DNA of 64,000 nt from Posidonia oceanica. Its lineage: Eukaryota > Streptophyta > Magnoliopsida > Alismatales > Posidoniaceae. Location of the stretch: contig JAZBRS010000037.1 of the NCBI GenBank assembly GCA_037176725.1, forward strand, positions 10,062,001 through 10,126,000, read 5' to 3'. Both the position numbers and the translations under genes were made by a program. The notes beneath the pieces were generated by a model. It had not been told where the DNA came from and made no database searches. It saw only the letters and a list, made by a program, of their open reading frames with translations. The stretch's first letter is position 1, and every line of letters starts with the position of its first letter. Positions 1 to 9,298 of this stretch are shown one piece after another.

Positions 1-1
1 A

Positions 2-1068
2 TCAGAGACAGCAATCCATCTCGCAGCCGAGCCAGTGCCTCAGGCCCTCGGCGCCTACTATGCCGATTCACCCCCAGATGATGAAGAAGAAGGGGCAGTA
101 GAAGCCCAAGTCGATTCCTGGATGTCGGATTTGGAGCTGCTTTACCAAGAACAGCTCGAATCCATAGTGGAAGACCTGGCACAGCACCAAGCCGCAGAAA
201 GGAAAGGAAAAGCCGTAGTTACGGATCCTCCTCTGCGAGAGAACCACACCTCCATCATGGCCCTGGAAGGAAACTCAAGAGTGCCGGACTCCCTCAGACC
301 CGACGAGCTCATTACTTTTCAAGCCGAGGGTGGGTCCAGATGGCTTGTACAGCATATGCCTTCCACAAGTACATTGGCAGATCCAGAAGAAGAGACACCA
401 GCGAGTCGCACAGCAGCAGTAACAGAGCAAAGAGCAGAGTCGGTAACAGAGTTGTCAGAAGTTTCAGTGGCAGAGTCATCAGCAGTATCAGTTATAGAGC
501 CAGTAAAGCCTTCAGTAATGTCAGCAGAACATGCAGTAGTGTCATCAGCAGTAGAGCAGACGGGAAGAGCCATTAGAGCAGAGGTCGCACATCGAAGATA
601 CAGAAACACTCGGGTAGGCGTGACCATCCTGAGACGTCACCAGGGCCAAGAAGCAGAACTCCTACACTCATTCGATGTGACAAACCCCACTTTCGAAAAG
701 GAGATTCTCTCGGAACTTGTCGCATACGGAGAGGAAGATAATACAGGCGAAGATGAGAATGATGATCCCTCGCCTGAGTTCTGGCCCTATGACGACGACC
801 CAGAAGGTCCCAATTTGCATGTTGAAGAAGAAACAGAGACTATTAACCTCGGCACAGCCGAAGAAACCAAAGAAGTTCGCATCAGTGCCCTGCTATCACC
901 ACAAGTCAGGATAGAGTTCATCGCATTCCTGAGGGAGTATGCGGATGTCTTCGCCTGGACTTATGAAGACATGGTCGGCCTGGATGTCGAAATAGTGGTC
1001 CATAACTTGCCCTTGAAGCCAGATGCCAAGCCAGTAAAGCAGAAACTGAGAAGATGGCGACCACAGGG
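2..1068 (+). pseudogene. Polyprotein linker between protease and RT, end of the upstream frame of element A
   Basis: This frame is open from base 2 and matches the linker of element B from its AAGPVPQA motif onward. It is acidic and rich in Ala, Ser, Val and Glu, with short degenerate repeats (VTEL, AVTEQ, ESVT), then a better conserved end with PEFWPYDDDPEGPNLHVEEE and DVFAWTYEDM, the usual lead-in to RT in plant gypsy polyproteins. The frame runs to a stop at 1078, but homology to B leaves it at about 1066, where A lacks one T (CACAGGG against CACAGTGGG-like context in B). RT then continues in the +1-shifted frame. The break would separate RT-integrase from gag-protease. No catalytic motif is expected here. 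Confidence 0.8.
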
Positions 1069-4000
1069 CTGCTCATGATCAAGGAAGAAATAATGAAGCA
1101 ACTTGATGTCAACTTTTTAAGGGTCGTCCTTTACCCTGAATGGCTTGCAAACATCGTGCCAGTGCCCAAGAAAGACGGCCGGATCCGGGTGTGTATCGAC
1201 TACAGGGACCTGAACAAGGCGAGTCCCAAGGACGACTTCCCATTGCCTCACATTGACGTCCTAGTCGACAATACCGCAGGCCACAAGATGCTGTCCTTTA
1301 TGGATGGCTTCTCCGGCTATAATCAGATCAAGATGGCAGAAGAAGACATGGAAAAAACTTCGTTCATCACCCCCTGGGGGGTCTTCTGTTATCAGGTTAT
1401 GCCGTTTGGGTTGAAGAATGCTGGCGCAACATATCAGAGGGCCATGACCACACTCTTTCACGACCTCATGCACCAAGAAGTGGAGGTCTATGTAGACGAC
1501 ATGATCGCAAAGACCAAAGAGCCTGAGGATCACCTTACTTGCCTAAAGAGGCTCTTTGACCGTCTGAGGAAGTACAGACTGAGGCTTAACCCCAACAAGT
1601 GCGTATTCGGGGTTTCATCTGGCAAACTGCTCGGCTACATTGTTAGCCAAAGGGGGATCGAAGTGGACCCGACGAAAGCTAAAGCCATCGTGGAAATGCC
1701 ACCCCCTAGAACCGAGAAGGAGGTTCGAGGCCTACTTGGGCGTTTACAGTACATCAGCCGCTTCATTGCACAGCTCACGCCCATCTGCGAGCCCATCTTC
1801 AAACTCCTGAGGAAGAACGCACAAATCGACTGGAATGAAGAATGTCAAGCCGCATTTGAGAAGATCAAGCAGCTACTGGTCAAACCCCCCGTCTTGGTCC
1901 CTCCCACACCAGGAAGACCTTTGCTCCTCTATTTGTCAACCACACAGCATTCCATGGGCGCCGTCCTGGGCCAACACGACGAATCTGGCAGGAAAGAGCG
2001 CGCCATTTACTACCTGAGCAAAAAGTTCAATGAATGCGAAGCCAGGTACAGCGTGATGGAGAAAACCTGTTTATCCCTTGTCTGGGCCGCACAGAAACTG
2101 AGGCACTATATGATGGCGTACCCGGTTCAGCTTTTGTGCCGTCATGATCCCATCAAGTTCCTCTTCCAAAAGCCGGCTCTGGTGGGCAGATGTGTCAAGT
2201 GGCAGGTGTTGTTGTCCCAATATGACATCACTTTTGTCACACAGAGATCTATGAAGGGCCAGGCTATGGCGGATCACCTCGCAGATTTCCCTCTGCCTGA
2301 ATATCAACCCCTCCAGACGCAGTTCCCTGACGAGGACATTCTTTTTGCGACGGAGGACTCAGAAGAGAAAGATCCTGAAGATCAAGAGCAGTGGCGGCTA
2401 TACTTCGACGGCGCCGTCAATAAAAAGGGTCGAGGCATAGGTGCAGTGCTGACCACGCCTCATGGACAAATGATTCCTTTTGCGAGGAAGCTGACTTTCG
2501 CATGCACGAACAATGAAGCAGAATACGAGGCATGCATCCTGGGTTTGAAAGTCGCCCTCGAGCACAAAGCGCAGAAGTTGCACGTGCACGGTGATGCCAT
2601 GTTGGTAATCTCTCAGGTGAATGGCGACTGGAGGACAAAAGACCCCAAGCTCGTGCCATATCATGAATGTCTGTTGAGGCTAATAGAGGAGTTCAAGAGC
2701 ATTGATTTCACATACATGAACAGGGCAAAAAATGCGTATGCAGACGCATTAGCGACCTTGGCTTCTTGGCTCAGCATACCAGACAACAGCATGGTAGATG
2801 TGTCGGTCACCTGCATTGAGGAGCCTGCCCATTGCATGAACATAGAGGAGGCAGATCCAACAGTGGAGCAGTCGTGGTATCATGATATCAAAGCATTCCT
2901 GGAGTCCGGTAGCGCCCCATCTGGCACCACTGCAGAAGATAAGAGAACTTTGGCGCGTCTGGCGTCAAAGTATGTACTGGGGGCCGGGCAGTTGTACAGA
3001 AGATCGTACAATCAGATGCTATTACGCTGCTTGGACAAACCAGAGGCTGACACCTTAATGCTTCAAGTGCATGCCGGGACCTGTGGCCCGCACATGAACG
3101 GTGTCCTTTTAGCTAAGAAAATCATGCTCCAAGGGTATTTCTGGCAAACCATGGAAGCGGACTGTTGTCGTTTCGTGCGTAAATGCCACAACTGTCAGAT
3201 CCATGGCAATTTCATCAAGGCTCCCCCTCATCAGCTGCACAACATGTCCTCGCCATGGCCTTTCTCCACTTGGGGGATCGACGTCATTGGCGCAATACAC
3301 CCTGCTGCTTCAAATGGCCATTGCTTCATCATGGTGGCAATAGACTACTTCACTAAGTGGGTGGAAGCAGCTTCCTACAGGACAGTCACCGCAGTGGCAA
3401 CCGAGAAGTTCATCAGAAACAACATCGTTGCCCGGTACGGGGTCCCTCACTCCATCATCTCTGATAATGGCACGAACTTCATTGCCAAAAGAACTGAGGA
3501 GTTCCTACAGAATTTCAGAATCAAGCATCACCGCTCCTCACCATACCGGCCTCAGATGAATGGAGCAGTGGAGTCTGCCAACAAGAACATCATCAAGATC
3601 ATGAAGAAGATGGCAGAAACCCACAAGGATTGGCACGATCAGCTCCCGTACGCACTCTGGGCGTACAGGACATCAATCCGGACCTCAACGGGAGCCACCC
3701 CGTACTCGCTGGTGTATGGTATGGAAGCTGTATTGCCTGTCGAAGTGGAGATACCCTCGCTGCGAATCTTGCGAGAAGCTGAGTTGGAAGAGGCAGAATG
3801 GGTCGAAGACCGCTGCGTCCAACTGAAACTGATTGATGAGCACAGACTACAAGCCATGCACAATGCTCATTGTTATCAGAAGCGAATGGCTAGAGCCTTC
3901 TTGAAGAAAGTCCGGCCCAGAAGCTTCCAGCCCGGAGATCTTGTTCTGCGTGCCATTCACCTACCAGATGGTCGGGGCAAATTCCGACCTAATTGGCGCG

Positions 4001-4116
4001 GACCCTTTGTAGTTAAGCAGATCTTCTCAGGCGGCGCAGTAACTCTTGAGGACATGGACCAGGTCGAGCAGTCTGAGCCGGTCAACATGTGCTACCTCAA
4101 GAAGTACTATCAGTAG
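1054..4116 (+). CDS. pol: Pol: reverse transcriptase, RNase H, archaeal-type RNase H, integrase (element A)
   Basis: This 1020-codon open frame copies element RNA into DNA and inserts it. ATG 1054 is the first in frame, but homology to B starts at 1069, after a 1-base deletion, so the ATG is probably incidental. RT spans about residues 10-220, with VPKKDGRIR, YRDLNKASPKDDFPLP and catalytic YVDD (1489-1500). The first RNase H (about 285-410) has STTQHS where D-A-S is usual, so its first Asp is lost. A second RNase H (about 445-575) keeps D (YFDGAV), E (NNEAEYEA), D (HGDAM) and D (YADALA). Integrase has an HHCC finger (about 670-715), core D-D-E in GIDVIG, SDNGTNF and NGAVESANK, and a C-terminal GPF-like module. 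It ends with CYLKKYYQ and TAG at 4114. This is the least decayed pol in the window. Confidence 0.93.
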   Translation: MATTGLLMIKEEIMKQLDVNFLRVVLYPEWLANIVPVPKKDGRIRVCIDYRDLNKASPKDDFPLPHIDVLVDNTAGHKMLSFMDGFSGYNQIKMAEEDMEKTSFITPWGVFCYQVMPFGLKNAGATYQRAMTTLFHDLMHQEVEVYVDDMIAKTKEPEDHLTCLKRLFDRLRKYRLRLNPNKCVFGVSSGKLLGYIVSQRGIEVDPTKAKAIVEMPPPRTEKEVRGLLGRLQYISRFIAQLTPICEPIFKLLRKNAQIDWNEECQAAFEKIKQLLVKPPVLVPPTPGRPLLLYLSTTQHSMGAVLGQHDESGRKERAIYYLSKKFNECEARYSVMEKTCLSLVWAAQKLRHYMMAYPVQLLCRHDPIKFLFQKPALVGRCVKWQVLLSQYDITFVTQRSMKGQAMADHLADFPLPEYQPLQTQFPDEDILFATEDSEEKDPEDQEQWRLYFDGAVNKKGRGIGAVLTTPHGQMIPFARKLTFACTNNEAEYEACILGLKVALEHKAQKLHVHGDAMLVISQVNGDWRTKDPKLVPYHECLLRLIEEFKSIDFTYMNRAKNAYADALATLASWLSIPDNSMVDVSVTCIEEPAHCMNIEEADPTVEQSWYHDIKAFLESGSAPSGTTAEDKRTLARLASKYVLGAGQLYRRSYNQMLLRCLDKPEADTLMLQVHAGTCGPHMNGVLLAKKIMLQGYFWQTMEADCCRFVRKCHNCQIHGNFIKAPPHQLHNMSSPWPFSTWGIDVIGAIHPAASNGHCFIMVAIDYFTKWVEAASYRTVTAVATEKFIRNNIVARYGVPHSIISDNGTNFIAKRTEEFLQNFRIKHHRSSPYRPQMNGAVESANKNIIKIMKKMAETHKDWHDQLPYALWAYRTSIRTSTGATPYSLVYGMEAVLPVEVEIPSLRILREAELEEAEWVEDRCVQLKLIDEHRLQAMHNAHCYQKRMARAFLKKVRPRSFQPGDLVLRAIHLPDGRGKFRPNWRGPFVVKQIFSGGAVTLEDMDQVEQSEPVNMCYLKKYYQ

Positions 4117-5458
4117 CCGAGAGTAGCCATCGCGGATCTCTCCTCCCACTTGTCATACCTTCACCACTTGCATATCTTTGCATCTCTCTTTGCTCTATCT
4201 CCTCCATACTTCACTTCATCCCATCTCTTGCCTTCCCTGGCATCACAACACTCCTGTGCATCCCTGCTCATTCCATTCACATTCTCTTGTCAAACCATAC
4301 ATCGCATCTTGCCCGGTGATGAAAACCGGAGGTGCTTGCCTGCTGCGAAAGGAGTCTCCCGACCTCACCTGATACTACTTAGATGTCTTGACTAGTGAGG
4401 GAGCCACCACCCAATGAGAGCGGGCGAAATGCCCAAACCCCTAAGGACTTACACCCTTTAGAAGAGTGCTAGGTGTTAGTCAGAAAGCAATACATATCCC
4501 AGCCTAGATGTGCGGAAAAAGAGAGAGAAAGAGAAAGCCAAAAGCCCGTACCCGAAAGACCCTAACGCCCATCTCCCCTGGGGGAGGGAACAGCGGAAAC
4601 CTGCAAGCCAAAAAAGAAGAGAAAAGAAAAAGGAAAAGAAGAAAGGGAACAACAAAAAAAAAAACAAAAGGAGAATGATAGAAAAGAAAAGGGAGAGAGG
4701 GACAAAGGCCCCACTCCCGCAAAAAAAAAAAAGAGAGAAAAAGAAGAAAAAGAAGAGAATAAAGGCAAGCAGGGTAACCCCGCACCTCTCACCTACCCCA
4801 GAAAAGAGCCAAAGCCCGGGTCAGGTCCTCCTCGCTTCCAAAATGGGAATAAGGAGAGCCCTGTACACCGACATTAAAAAAAGGAGAGAGAAGAAAGAGT
4901 TAGGAGTGAGTGTAAGTCCTTGAGAGTTTGGCATGGAGCCCGTCCTCTCTACACCACCACCAAACATCACCAACACCCTTTCCCTAGAGTGCCACCAACA
5001 AGTCAGGAGTCCGAGTAGAGTCCGGTGAGTTAAGGACTGCTCCCTTTCTATACAGCGGGCGCCAAAGCACCCCGATGCTGAGGGCAAACTACACCAAATC
5101 ACACGCATCTGCATTTTCCAGTCATCTACCCTCTTTGATCATTCTGCTCCGCAAAGGCTTACTCCAGCACTGAGACAGTACCTCTACTTAGCATGCGTTG
5201 GCACCGTCAGGCTGCGACAACCCGGGGTTCCCGACAGCCCCCGCCACATCAACAGAATGCCCTTATGCTTATACATGTTCAATTACCATAGTCTGAATGT
5301 TTACTGCTTATACATGTTGCACCTGTTTCTACCAGTTTCAGAATCTGCTTTCCTATGATGGTTTTGTGCCTATATGAGCTCTGATGATTCACAGTCTTGG
5401 CAACAGGTATCTGAAGACTCTTGTAACAGCCGTCTGCCCACATCCTGCAATCTGTGCA
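4117..5458 (+). other. Spacer between pol and extra ORF with conserved hairpin and purine-rich tract
   Basis: No credible gene. A small hairpin CCGGT/ACCGG (4313-4317 with 4325-4329) recurs after pol in B and D. From about 4504 to 4790 the + strand is almost pure A and G; B (about 40575-40710) and D (about 53035-53160) have an equivalent tract at the same place but with different detailed sequence, so a peptide read through it is not conserved. Downstream text around 4920-5060 (GAGAGTTTGGCA, then CACCACCACC) is also shared with B and D. The region could hold splice or internal-initiation signals for the extra ORF; I cannot show this. Confidence 0.6.
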
Positions 5459-6661
5459 ATGGGTTTCCCCACCTTGGTAACCCCCACACACTGCTCCGAG
5501 ATCCTGCGAGAATGGATCGGCAAGCTGACAAGAGATGACTGTGAGAAGCTGCGCCTGTGGGGCATTCCGACCAAACTGCTCAAGGCTGCTGATGTAGAAG
5601 TAAGTCGCCATCTTCTGTGTGCTGCTGCGCGATTCTGGAAACCGGCACACCATGTCTTCCGTTTCGGCAAAACTGAACTGACACCTACACTGGAAGAAGT
5701 GCGTCGAATCTGCGGCTTTTCCAAGATCTTGGGGCCGCCCATCTTCATGAGGCGTGACGGACACTTGGCAGTCTTGAAACAGCTGACCGGCCTCTCAACC
5801 CAAAGTTGCCAGCAGAAGCTGATTTGTACTAGCGGGCCCATGCCTCTACTTCGCCTAGCGTACTTTGATGATATTGTGGAAAAGCGTGCTGAACTCGGAG
5901 ACGAGCTATGGCTCCGAGGGTTTGTCACCCGTTTCCTAGGCGAGCTGGTCTTTACTCATGGCAAGGCAACAGTGGCCATCGAGGTTGCGGAAATTGCATT
6001 AACGGTGGTGACCCAGCACATGGATCTGGCATCGGTTGTCTTGGCAGAAACCTACCGCGGTCTGGACCGCATCTCGCATCGCTGCCGCCACTTTCATGGT
6101 TGCGGATCGTTCATTCAGGTCTGGCTAGCGGCGCACACTCAGATAGACCTTCTGCGCCCCCAAGTGCATGCTTTCCAGGCCTACTGCAGCAGCGGCCATG
6201 CCAAGACAGTCAGGAGCGTCAAGGAAGAATATGAAAGGCTATCGGGACTGACAGATGACACAGTCACATGGCGTATCATTCCTTCTGCAGCCGAAGCATT
6301 CACTGTCTTCTTCAATACACACGACATGTGTCTGGTTGTGCTACCAGGATTTATTGCGGGTGTAGAATATCACCCTATCAGAGTCATGCGCCAGTTTGGC
6401 TTCCAGCAGGGCGCCTTTGTCGACAGCACAGCGCCTAAGCTTCTTCAAGAATATCCACTCAGTACAATTGCCCCCACGAAGAAGCTGGCCAACCTGATGC
6501 AGCATGGTGTGCAATCAACAGACATCGCTGCGACAGAAGGTGTAGGGTGTACCCCCGAGTACATCACTAAAGTGCAGGACCTCTGGCCCATTGACGAAAT
6601 CCCGCCAAGCGGTCCCTTATTCCCTGACTCCGGAAGATCAAAGAAGGCTCGAACCGGCTAG
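5459..6661 (+). CDS. Extra ORF: plant mobile domain (PMD/DUF7745-like) protein of element A
   Basis: A 400-codon intact ORF. I chose ATG 5459 (MGFPTL) rather than the upstream in-frame ATG at 5384 because element B starts at the equivalent codon and similarity begins there. The protein resembles the plant mobile domain: an early segment with REWIGKLTRDDCEKLRLWGI, then FRFGKTELTPTLEEVRRICG (the F-x-F-G-x-x-E-L-T-x-T-L-E-E-V signature), a helical middle with ELWLRGFVTRFLGELVF, and FIQVWLAAHTQIDLLRP. It ends in a short basic stretch, SKKAR, that could be a nuclear signal. Related host proteins (MAIL1/MAIN family) act in plant nuclei and affect transposon silencing. A role in transposition or in evading silencing is inference. 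No catalytic motif is seen. Confidence 0.85.
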   Translation: MGFPTLVTPTHCSEILREWIGKLTRDDCEKLRLWGIPTKLLKAADVEVSRHLLCAAARFWKPAHHVFRFGKTELTPTLEEVRRICGFSKILGPPIFMRRDGHLAVLKQLTGLSTQSCQQKLICTSGPMPLLRLAYFDDIVEKRAELGDELWLRGFVTRFLGELVFTHGKATVAIEVAEIALTVVTQHMDLASVVLAETYRGLDRISHRCRHFHGCGSFIQVWLAAHTQIDLLRPQVHAFQAYCSSGHAKTVRSVKEEYERLSGLTDDTVTWRIIPSAAEAFTVFFNTHDMCLVVLPGFIAGVEYHPIRVMRQFGFQQGAFVDSTAPKLLQEYPLSTIAPTKKLANLMQHGVQSTDIAATEGVGCTPEYITKVQDLWPIDEIPPSGPLFPDSGRSKKARTG

Positions 6662-7108
6662 AGCCATCATGCAGCTGTCATCCTGTCTCTCTTTCAAGTT
6701 GTGCTGTACTTTTTGGCTTGACACGGGCATGTAACCAACAATTCTATCAATGCAAAACTGTTTTGTGCTGGCTGTTCACATTTCAAAGCTGATCTTGCAT
6801 TTCATGCTCCTCGCCGCTCACGTCCGGAGGCCCCTTGGCCCGACTGATTTCTCACATGACGCAGGAAAGTCCTCAGCAAACGACCCAGGCTCCAGGACCT
6901 CCGCGAACCCGCGCCGTCCGACCTGCTACCGAGCATCCCCGGCTGAATCTCCTTTGGGCTGGTACCCCAAACTACTCGTCTGACAAACGCGTCAGTTTTG
7001 TCCATCCTTCGCTTTCTCGATACCGGGGACGTTTCGACCAACCCCTGGCATCATCCTGATACCAGGGGCATCTTTTCAGACGCCCCGCGGTATCTCACCC
7101 TTACCTCA
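6662..7108 (+). other. Unique first part of the 3' UTR of element A
   Basis: Non-coding. It holds a single copy of a block (near 6958-7080, containing GGCTGGTACCCCAAACTACT) that in element B has been amplified into a tandem array of 83-bp units. No gene seen. Confidence 0.5.
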
Positions 7109-7690
7109 TCTCCTCTTTGCCGGCCGATAAGTCCGATATCTTATCACCATTCCCAACTAATCAATCTCATCATTATCTCATCTCCTCTTTGCCGGCCGAT
7201 AAGTCCGATATCTTATCACCTTTTTCAACCAAGCTCTCATCATTACCTCATCTCTCTTCCTTAGCAGTAACTCTCATCATTACCTCCCCCCCCTTTTTTA
7301 GCAGTAGCTCTCATCATTACCTCATCCCCCTTCTTTAGCAATAGTTCTCATCATTACCTCACCCCCCTTCTTTAGCAATAGCTCTCATCATTACCTCATC
7401 CCCCTTCTTTAGCAATAGTTCTCATCATTACCTCACCCCCCTTCTTTAGCAATAGCTCTCATCATTACCTCATCCCCCTTCTTTAGCAATAGTTCTCATC
7501 ATGATCTCACCCCCCTTCTTTAGCAGTAGTTCTCATCATTACCTCATCCCCCTTCTTTAGCAATAGTTCTCATCATGATCCCATCCCCCTTCTTTAGCAA
7601 TAGTTCTCATCATGACCTCATCCCCCTTCTTTAGCAATAGTTCTCATCACTACCTCATCCCCCTTCTTTAGCAGTAGCCTCTCATCATGA
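7109..7690 (+). repeat. Tandem repeats of about 72 bp (two copies) and 37 bp (about 12 copies) in the 3' UTR of element A
   Basis: Two copies of a unit with TCTCCTCTTTGCCGGCCG start at 7109 and 7181; each holds the inverted repeat GATAAG/CTTATC around an 8-nt loop. From about 7250 to 7690 a pyrimidine-rich unit of about 37 bp (TTCTCATCATTACCTCA, then CCCCCTTCTTTAGCAATAG) repeats about 12 times with small changes. Element B carries the same block with a 36-bp unit. Tandem repeats in the 3' UTR are a known feature of this retrotransposon group and a known source of satellite DNA. Short ORFs across the array on both strands are by-products. Confidence 0.9.
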
Positions 7691-7761
7691 TCTCATCCCC
7701 TCTTATCAAGCACTCCTCAATCAATCACTCATCAATCAATCATTCATCAATCAAGCACTCT

Positions 7762-8841
7762 CAGGCTGATATCCTAAACTATCTACTCCCAGGCTGATAT
7801 TCCTAAACTATCTACTCTCAGGCTGATATTCCTAAACTATCTATCTCTTGGCCGATCCATGGTTGGCCCGCAGTTGTGTTATACGGCTGACATCCAGTAA
7901 CTGTCCCTCGCAGTGCCGCCAGGCTGATAACCTAAACTATCTATCTAGGCTGATATCCTAAACTATCTAGGCTGATATCCTAAACTATCTATCCAAGCTG
8001 ATATTCCTAAACTATCCGGCATCTGCGTTATACGGCTGACATCCAGTAACTGTCCCTCGTAATTGCCCTTTCCAGGCTGATAACCTAAACTATCTATCTA
8101 GGCTGATACCCTAAACTATCTAGGCTGATATCCTAAACTATCTATCTAGGCTGATAACCTAAACTATCGATCTAGGCTGATATCCTAAACTATCTATGGC
8201 AATTACGTTATACGGCTGATATCCAGTAACTATCCCTTGCAATTGCTCTTTCCAGTTGATAGGACTGTAAACTATCTATCTAGGCTGATATCCTAAACTA
8301 TCTAGGCTGATATCCTAAACTATCGATCTAGGCTGATAACCTAAACTATCGATCTAGGCTGATATCCTAAACTATCCACTGCAATTGCATTATACGGCTG
8401 ACATCCAGTAACTGTCCCTCGCAAGACCGCCAGGCTGATAACCTAAACTATCGATCTAGGCTGGTAACCTAAACTACCTAGGCTGATATCCTAAACTATC
8501 TATCCAGGCTGATATTCCTAAACTATCCGGCACTTGCGTTATACGGCTGATATCCAGTAACTATCCCTCATGGTTTGCCCTTTCCAGTTGATAGGACTGT
8601 AAACTATCTATCTAGGCTGATATCCTAAACTATCTAGGCTGATATCCTAAACTATCTATCTAGGCTGATATCCTAAACTATCTATGGCAACCATGTTATA
8701 CGGCTGATATCCAGTAACTATCACTCACAACTGCGCATTCCGGTTGATAGGACCGTAAACTATCGCCAGGCTGATAACCTAAACTATCGCCCTCGGCTGA
8801 TGATCCGAAACTCATCCGGTCGATAAGTCCGACAACTTATC
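7762..8841 (+). repeat. GATA-type mini-hairpin repeat array in the 3' UTR of element A
   Basis: About 35-40 units of 22-27 bp, most reading GGCTGATATCCTAAACTATC or GTTGATAGGACTGTAAAC then TATC. Each unit is itself an inverted repeat with a 4-6 bp stem and an 8-9 nt loop. Stem variants stay paired: GATA/TATC, GACA/TGTC, GGTA/TACC (8463 region), GATAG/CTATC, GATGA/TCATC (8799-8803 with 8812-8816), GATAAG/CTTATC (8822-8827 with 8836-8841). A longer-period layer is superimposed: junction copies starting TTATACGG at 7879, 8028, 8208, 8390, 8539 and 8696. Confidence 0.9.
7850..8735 (+). other. Predicted closed multi-branch RNA domain (six junctions, five arms) of element A
   Basis: Six junction copies of exactly 30 nt (7879-7908, 8028-8057, 8208-8237, 8390-8419, 8539-8568, 8696-8725) are separated by arms whose ends are reverse complements private to each arm: 7909-7917 with 8018-8027; 8058-8067 with 8198-8207 (10 of 10); 8238-8246 with 8381-8389 (9 of 9); 8420-8429 with 8528-8538; 8569-8579 with 8686-8695. 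The block is closed by 7869-7878 (CGCAGTTGTG) pairing with 8726-8735 (CACAACTGCG), 10 of 10. A near-palindrome, GGCCGATCCATGGTTGGCC, at 7850-7868 precedes it. Pairings were read by eye; the fold and any function are inference. Element B has the same plan with five junctions. Confidence 0.75.
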
Positions 8842-9285
8842 ACCTCCCCGCGCGACTCCGTCCCAAAAGACGAAGCCCCGCATCCTTCCGCGTCTGGGAA
8901 AAGGTCCGCCTCTCCCGTCGCGCCTTTGTAGCCTTGGCTATCCTTCCTTTCGTGGCAGGTCTGGACCTCCCGTCGAACTCCACAGCGCGCTGCAACGTCC
9001 CTCTTCAGCATCGTCAGCATCGCCGGCGTCACCAGCGTCGCTTCGGCCCTCCCCATCGATACTAACTCTAACACTAACTCTTGCATTGCATCCGCATTAG
9101 CATGCATCGCATACATTGCACCTCGTCCATCTGCACCTGCACATTGCATTGCGGCAACGATCCACGATGTTCGGCGCATCCGCCGAATAAATGGCTCACG
9201 CCGATAGCAAACCCTCTGCTCTCGCCAGTCAAATGGGGTGTCTCGTCAACCCTGAGCAGCGGCCTCGCTTCGCTCGGCCTCGCTC
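8842..9285 (+). other. Unique end of the 3' UTR of element A, with inverted repeats next to the polypurine tract
   Basis: Non-coding and shared in outline with 45101-45635 of element B. Near its end, AAATGGGGTGTC (9231-9242) is the exact reverse complement of bases 5-16 of the LTR (9303-9314). Inside that lies CCCTGAGC (9250-9257) facing GCTCAGGG (9282-9289). Confidence 0.65.
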
Positions 9286-9298
9286 AGGGAGGGGCATC
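9286..9298 (+). promoter_or_regulatory. Polypurine tract of element A
   Basis: AGGGAGGGGCATC directly precedes the TG of the 3' LTR. This is the expected position and composition for the plus-strand primer. The identical tract precedes the 3' LTR of element B. Confidence 0.8.

Noticed and set aside
4510..4923. Lys/Arg-rich ORF of 137 codons after pol (and its counterparts near 40387 and 52841)
   Set aside because: Low-complexity purine tract; the peptide is not conserved between A and B.
8790..8820. Hammerhead ribozyme suggested by CTGATGA followed by GAAAC
   Set aside because: Only three bases separate the two core boxes, so there is no stem II, and no matching cleavage strand was found. 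The segment fits the GATGA/TCATC mini-hairpin series.
7109..8841. CRISPR-like array or ordinary centromeric satellite
   Set aside because: Units are contiguous without unique spacers, and the block sits inside a retrotransposon 3' UTR between the extra ORF and the polypurine tract.
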